A model generated the notes under the pieces. The model had not been told where the DNA came from. It worked only from the letters and a program-made list of their open reading frames with translations, and ran no database searches. This document shows positions 59,862 through 64,000 of a DNA stretch of 64,000 nt, piece after piece. The position numbers and the translations under genes were made by a program. The stretch's first letter is position 1; every line of letters begins with the position of its first letter. The stretch covers positions 19,926,378 to 19,990,377 of the forward strand of contig NC_079413.1 in NCBI RefSeq assembly GCF_026213295.1, given 5' to 3'. The DNA comes from Gadus chalcogrammus. Its lineage: Eukaryota; Chordata; Actinopteri; Gadiformes; Gadidae.

Positions 59862-61070
59862 GGGCCCTATTTTAACGGTCTGAAACGCAAGTGGAAAGCG
59901 CAAAGCGCAAGTAGCTTTGTGGGCGGTTCTACGGCGCTATCGCTATTTTACAGGCGGATAAATGACACTTGCGTCGCGGCGCAAGTGTCAAAAGGGTTGG
60001 TCTGAAGCAGCCTAATTACCCGTAGGTGTGGTTTGGGCGTAACGTCCAACAAACCAATGAGAGTGCCAGCTCCCATCCCCTTTAAGAGCCATGAGCGCAT
60101 TTGAATCGGACGAGTTGATATTTTGACAGCGTGTCTGCAGTCTCCGATGAGACAGATGCACATGAATTTCAAACTGCAAATGGCTCAGTTTATTGCCAAA
60201 TAATATGGCCTAATTCACACATGGAATAAGGGGTTTTCTTCCACAACTTCAGAAATACTGAGTCCTCAAATAAATTTCGCCAAAGAAAACGTAAATAATA
60301 TAACATATGATATGCGGTAACTGTGGTTCTATTTAATGAAATACGCAATACATTATAAACATTGTTTCTTATCAGTATTGTATGCTATCCTAATATGCAT
60401 GTGTCCCCGCGGTAATAGACATTGCCATTGATTGTATTATGCGTTACGTGTTTAGTTTGCGTGTGTTTAAACAGAGCACACACGCGCGCCCGCATTCATT
60501 CATTCTTTTTAACACTCACTCGCGGTAAAACAATGTTTTTCACGATCAAATACTCATCAATCCTAAAAGTTATGGGCATGTAGGCCTATACGATGTCTGA
60601 GTCAAGAAAATATGTGTTTGCTGTACGGTGTTTGCAGATGCATTGATTTAAAAGTACAACTTATTACCGCTGCATCAGCTGTTCTTTCCCAAATAATTTA
60701 CCAAGAATGTGCGGCTAGGTAGATGAGAGAAGCAAAGTGTATGCGCGAGGTGCACAAGCAATCCGTATGCATCGCATGCGCATGTAGGCTATGCATCCGC
60801 CCTTAAAATAGCATCTGAACAACGCGCCACTGACTTTAAACCAGGTATTTCCTGGTCAGTAGCGCAATGCTATTCAGCAACGGCAAAATAGCGTTTGCGC
60901 CAGAACACGCCTCCTCCTTCCGCCGAACCGCCCCTTGGGGGCGCATGATCAATCCCTAATTTACCGGCGAGTGGCGCTGGTGGGAAAAGAACGCTCTGCG
61001 CCAGTTGTAAACTAGCAACGACACATGCGCCAGTGACTAAGTCACTTGCGCCGGATGCAAGATAGGGCCC
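59862..61070. mobile_element. Harbinger-like non-autonomous element, TAA duplication
   Basis: GGGCCCTATTTTAACGG at 59862 and GATAGGGCCC ending at 61070, flanked by TAA (59859-59861, 61071-61073). Subterminal blocks carry many GCGCAAG, CGCAAGTG and CTTGCGCC motifs in both orientations. 1.2 kb with no transposase. The 3-bp TAA target and the end sequence suit PIF/Harbinger. It sits in the reverse X copy. Confidence 0.85.
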
Positions 61071-61073
61071 TAA

Positions 61074-61190
61074 GTCGTTCCCCCCCACACACCTTTTATA
61101 AGATGAGGGCGTTTTCATGAGTCTCATAGTATTAAAACATGTTGTATTTGTTGATTAGCTCACGTTGTTATGGCAATGAATACGCCCTCA
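61074..61190 (-). repeat. Repeat X reverse copy, part 4
   Basis: CACCTTTTATAAGATGAGGG, CATGAGTCTCATAGTATTA and TTGTTGATTAGCTCACG match the reverse of 32440-32525 and 34410-34500. Confidence 0.75.
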
Positions 61191-61670
61191 TGTGTAACGT
61201 AACAGCCAATCAGCGTTCAACCGTCAAACTCAGTGCAGTGCAGTCCGGGGTGAACTGCAGCATGGAGGAGAAAGTGATTATTGCCGTTTGCGACTCTCGG
61301 AGCTCTATATATAATAGTATATTATATAATATAATTGTATATATAATATCACGGCCAAAAGCTCTGTGCGCCTCCGGATGGCTGTAGCGCGGGGAGCTCT
61401 CATAGGGATTGGGCTTCTCGGGGTTTGTTTACCGGCGTTGCTATGGGTTCCGGTCTTGTGTGTTCCAACGGTTTATTAGGTAGGCCTATCTAATAAATGA
61501 TGTCTTCGTGCACGCCTATCGCATGATTTTAGACTCGACGATTTTGGTTGAGTATGTGGGGATTTTTTCAGTCGCAATTGGTTTGCACATTTTTAAAAGT
61601 GGTGGGGACAAAATTCGTATTTCAAATAGTGGGGGGGACATGTCCCCCCCGTAATCGACGCCTATGCCGA
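61191..61670. other. Unassigned TE-like flank
   Basis: Contains a short frame starting MEEKVIIAVCDS at 61262, faintly like the start of a MADF-type protein, followed by TA-rich sequence. Near 61600-61670, GTGGGGGGGACATGTCCCCCCC and GTAATCGACGCCTATG look like a hAT-style terminus. Nothing firmer can be said. Confidence 0.35.
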
Positions 61671-63706
61671 TGATCACACCTCTTGAGCTGATGAAAATGA
61701 CAGCAGCTTCCCAAGACCAACGTGCAATTTACGATTGAGCTTGGTCTGGCAATAGCAAGGCTACCATGGCATTGTATCGGTTATGTTATATTCTCTTCAT
61801 AGTTTTTAGATCTGGAAACACTGATAAGGTCAGGTCAAAGTCAGAGTTTTATTACTAAATGAAAGTTAAATGATATCAAGGCGTGATGGGAGCTTTCAAA
61901 TCACCGTGGAGAGTCCGTTTAGGGTGTTGTCATAAAATAGTTCTGAATGTACACACCCTCTGTCATATCTATCAACAAACCTAGAATAACATGAACATAC
62001 CGGTCTACGGTTAGCTACGTCTTAGGGGTAACAGACATTCCAGATGCATACTGACCGGTTGATGGGCATGCAACTTCATGCACAGTGTCAAAAATAGCTA
62101 AATCTCTCCAAACAACTTAAACATTAGGCTACACAATTTAAGTTGTTTCATCTAGGTAAAAGGTCGCAATTGATAACCTATTTCGATTTTGCGAAATATG
62201 TATATAAATAGCCGAAAGACCTATGCTTAATATATATGCCTGCATACATATTGGAAACATATTAAGATAAACATGTAGGCTATAGGCTAAACCATGTGCA
62301 TTGCATGTTATATCATATTAACATTATTAGGAGGAATAAGAAGAAGATGTACTTTATTGAACCCATGGAGAAATGCACAATTCTGCATGAACCCATCAGA
62401 CAGTGTAGCGTTCAGGTACCGACTCCAGCTCTTGTGCACTTGCCTTGTTAATATACAAGGTGTGGGGAAACCGGGAGAGGGGTCTGGCTGCAGACATCCA
62501 CCCACACGCTCCAGACATCCACCCACACGCACTTCCGCTGCAGACAGAAACATCCACCCACACGCCGGAAATTGCGTGCTGGTGGATGTCTGGAGCGCGA
62601 GTTGCACATTATTCAACAGCGCCCCCTCGGGTCACTTTTCGGTGGGTCGCAGAATTCGGTGTAACAACGGGACTCACTGCACGCCACGAAGATGTGACGT
62701 TCGGCTCAGCTGCACTTGGAGGTTATGGTAGGTGACTATTCAAAAAACAGCGATACAATTATAAATGCACGAGACTTGCATTTCTTTACCGATCTATTAG
62801 TTTCATTAAGTTTAGATTTTTTCATCAAACAAATAACAGAACGTTACACCAATATGAAGCATTTGTTGTTTTATTCCACACGGTGGCAAACGCTAGCTAG
62901 GTGTCATTTTTGCAAGATAGGCAAATGTTTTTTGTAAACGTTGTGTAGCCTATAGTCGGTCTTATTAAACAATTTTAGAGATTTGTAGATGTGTTGGGAG
63001 CATAAACGATTTTAAGATTTGGACTTTTGACAGTCATCTGTAGTCCAAAACAGAGTTAAGTTGTAATAAAATAATTACCACGAATTGAATTGACGCAGCT
63101 CGTTTCGCTTAACTAGAGTTGCACCTATCAGCCGTTCATCTCCGCAGCGGTGGCTGAGAAGTGTGATATCATTCAATAGACAAAATTGATCGTTCAATAT
63201 TCGATCTGCCTGTTTAGTTCATACAATCTGTTTATAACTAAGAGATCATAGCACTTAGTTCAGTTAAAAGGGGTAAAAGAGATGAAAAATGTAATAAAAC
63301 AGATAAAAGTTAATGAATTAGTGTTATGTAATAGCCTACTATCCTGTCTCAGATTCTAAATGTTCAATGTCCCCCAGTCAATAGGGTGCTGGGGCTCAGA
63401 CAGTTCATAAAACATATAATGACAGAGAGAAACAGATGTAAAGTACAGTATGAGGTATAAATATATCTCATCATTACTTATATGCCAATAATAGTTAAAG
63501 TTGATGCTCTGAAGGGACAATAATTGCTGCACACCCCTAATAAATGTTAAGTTTTTCTATTTCAGCCTTTTTCGTCTAGACTACAACCACTACTGAATTA
63601 CCGGCCTTTAAATAGTTTGCTGTGCTGTGAGAATTTATCGTCTTTGATCTTAATTTTTTCTACAATTACAACATCAATTGTAAAAAAAAAATTCTGTCTT
63701 TTATAG
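61671..63706. other. no gene seen
   Basis: Possibly single-copy sequence. A short CATCCACCCACACGC unit is repeated three times at 62497-62565. The frame 62294-62731 overlaps that repeat and shows no family features. Confidence 0.4.
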
Positions 63707-63806
63707 ATGCATCACTCGATTTTTAGGGATGATTCAAAGCCAGAAGTAAACACAAAGCTTCAGTGCCACCTGGAATCCCACATAAAACATTCCATTACAT
63801 TTAAAG
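63707..63806 (+). other. Weak candidate host exon
   Basis: A 100-base segment open in one frame (DDSKPEVNTKLQCHLESHIK within it), preceded by TTCTGTCTTTTATAG and followed by GTGATA. This fits acceptor and donor consensus and a phase-1 end. I recognise no protein family; it could be chance. Confidence 0.22.
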
Positions 63807-64000
63807 GTGATATATGTATGTGTGTAGAAAGAATATAAGAATGTATGTGTATATGTCTGTAGACAATATTTATGAATGTTTGTCTGCTTACTTTTATAAG
63901 TCACTGACTTATTTTCCTCTATCTTTTACCTGCATTGATCTTAGACACAAAGATCAATGATAATTTCCCTGAATCTTCCACCATTCAGTCATGACAATAA

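Noticed and set aside
62294..62731. 145-residue plus frame
   Set aside because: Contains a short CATCCACCCACACGC tandem repeat and no family features; overlapping frames of similar length occur on both strands.

Overview
The window is a piece of an animal genome, most likely a teleost fish. The signs are L2/Maui-type and Rex1-like LINEs, many hAT, Harbinger-like and Tc1/mariner-like DNA transposons, long CA/TG, GA and GACA/GACG microsatellites, and one exon remnant resembling the fish stonustoxin (SNTX)-like family. No complete host gene is visible. Nearly all coding sequence belongs to transposable elements (TEs).

Layout. 1-8170: a 53-bp minisatellite, a CA tract, a Ty3/Gypsy integrase scrap, a 3.2-kb hAT element with a broken transposase, a zinc-finger remnant, a ~150-bp tandem repeat, a Tc1-like terminus, and a TE gene split by a second hAT with a perfect 8-bp target duplication. 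8172-30757: one nested stack. A minus-strand Rex1-like LINE was split in its endonuclease region by a plus-strand L2 LINE. That L2 was split in its 3' UTR by a 15.3-kb endogenous retrovirus (ERV1, 14713-30056). ERV1 gag and its env/3' region were each hit by hAT elements, which carry still smaller elements. 30833-40160: an 80-bp tandem repeat, three head-to-tail copies of a ~2-kb repeat (called X here), a 1.87-kb foldback element at TTAA sites, and microsatellites.

40281-40385 is the SNTX-like exon remnant. 40590-61190 is a second stack: a reverse-oriented X copy split by (i) a transposon with ~0.9-kb terminal inverted repeats (Y, 40847-54506) carrying a broken gene with a Cys-rich CXC-like C-terminus, (ii) an L2 LINE with esterase ORF1 (54571-59373), and (iii) a Harbinger-like element with TAA duplications (59862-61070). 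Y is itself split by a TA-flanked Tc1/mariner-like element (44050-54125), which holds a second, minus-strand ERV of the same family as ERV1 (ERV2, 44216-53303). 61191-64000 is mostly unassigned, with one weak candidate exon near 63707.

How the parts relate. ERV1 has the retroviral plan: LTR, tRNA-Trp-type primer site, long leader, gag (with a very long glutamine-rich segment), in-frame UAG, then protease-RT-RNase H-integrase in the same frame. Its env is essentially gone. ERV2 lacks recognisable gag-pol but keeps scraps of the env transmembrane subunit. Identical-looking LTRs in ERV1 and about three differences in ERV2 suggest recent insertions. All family names come from motif recognition; no search was run.
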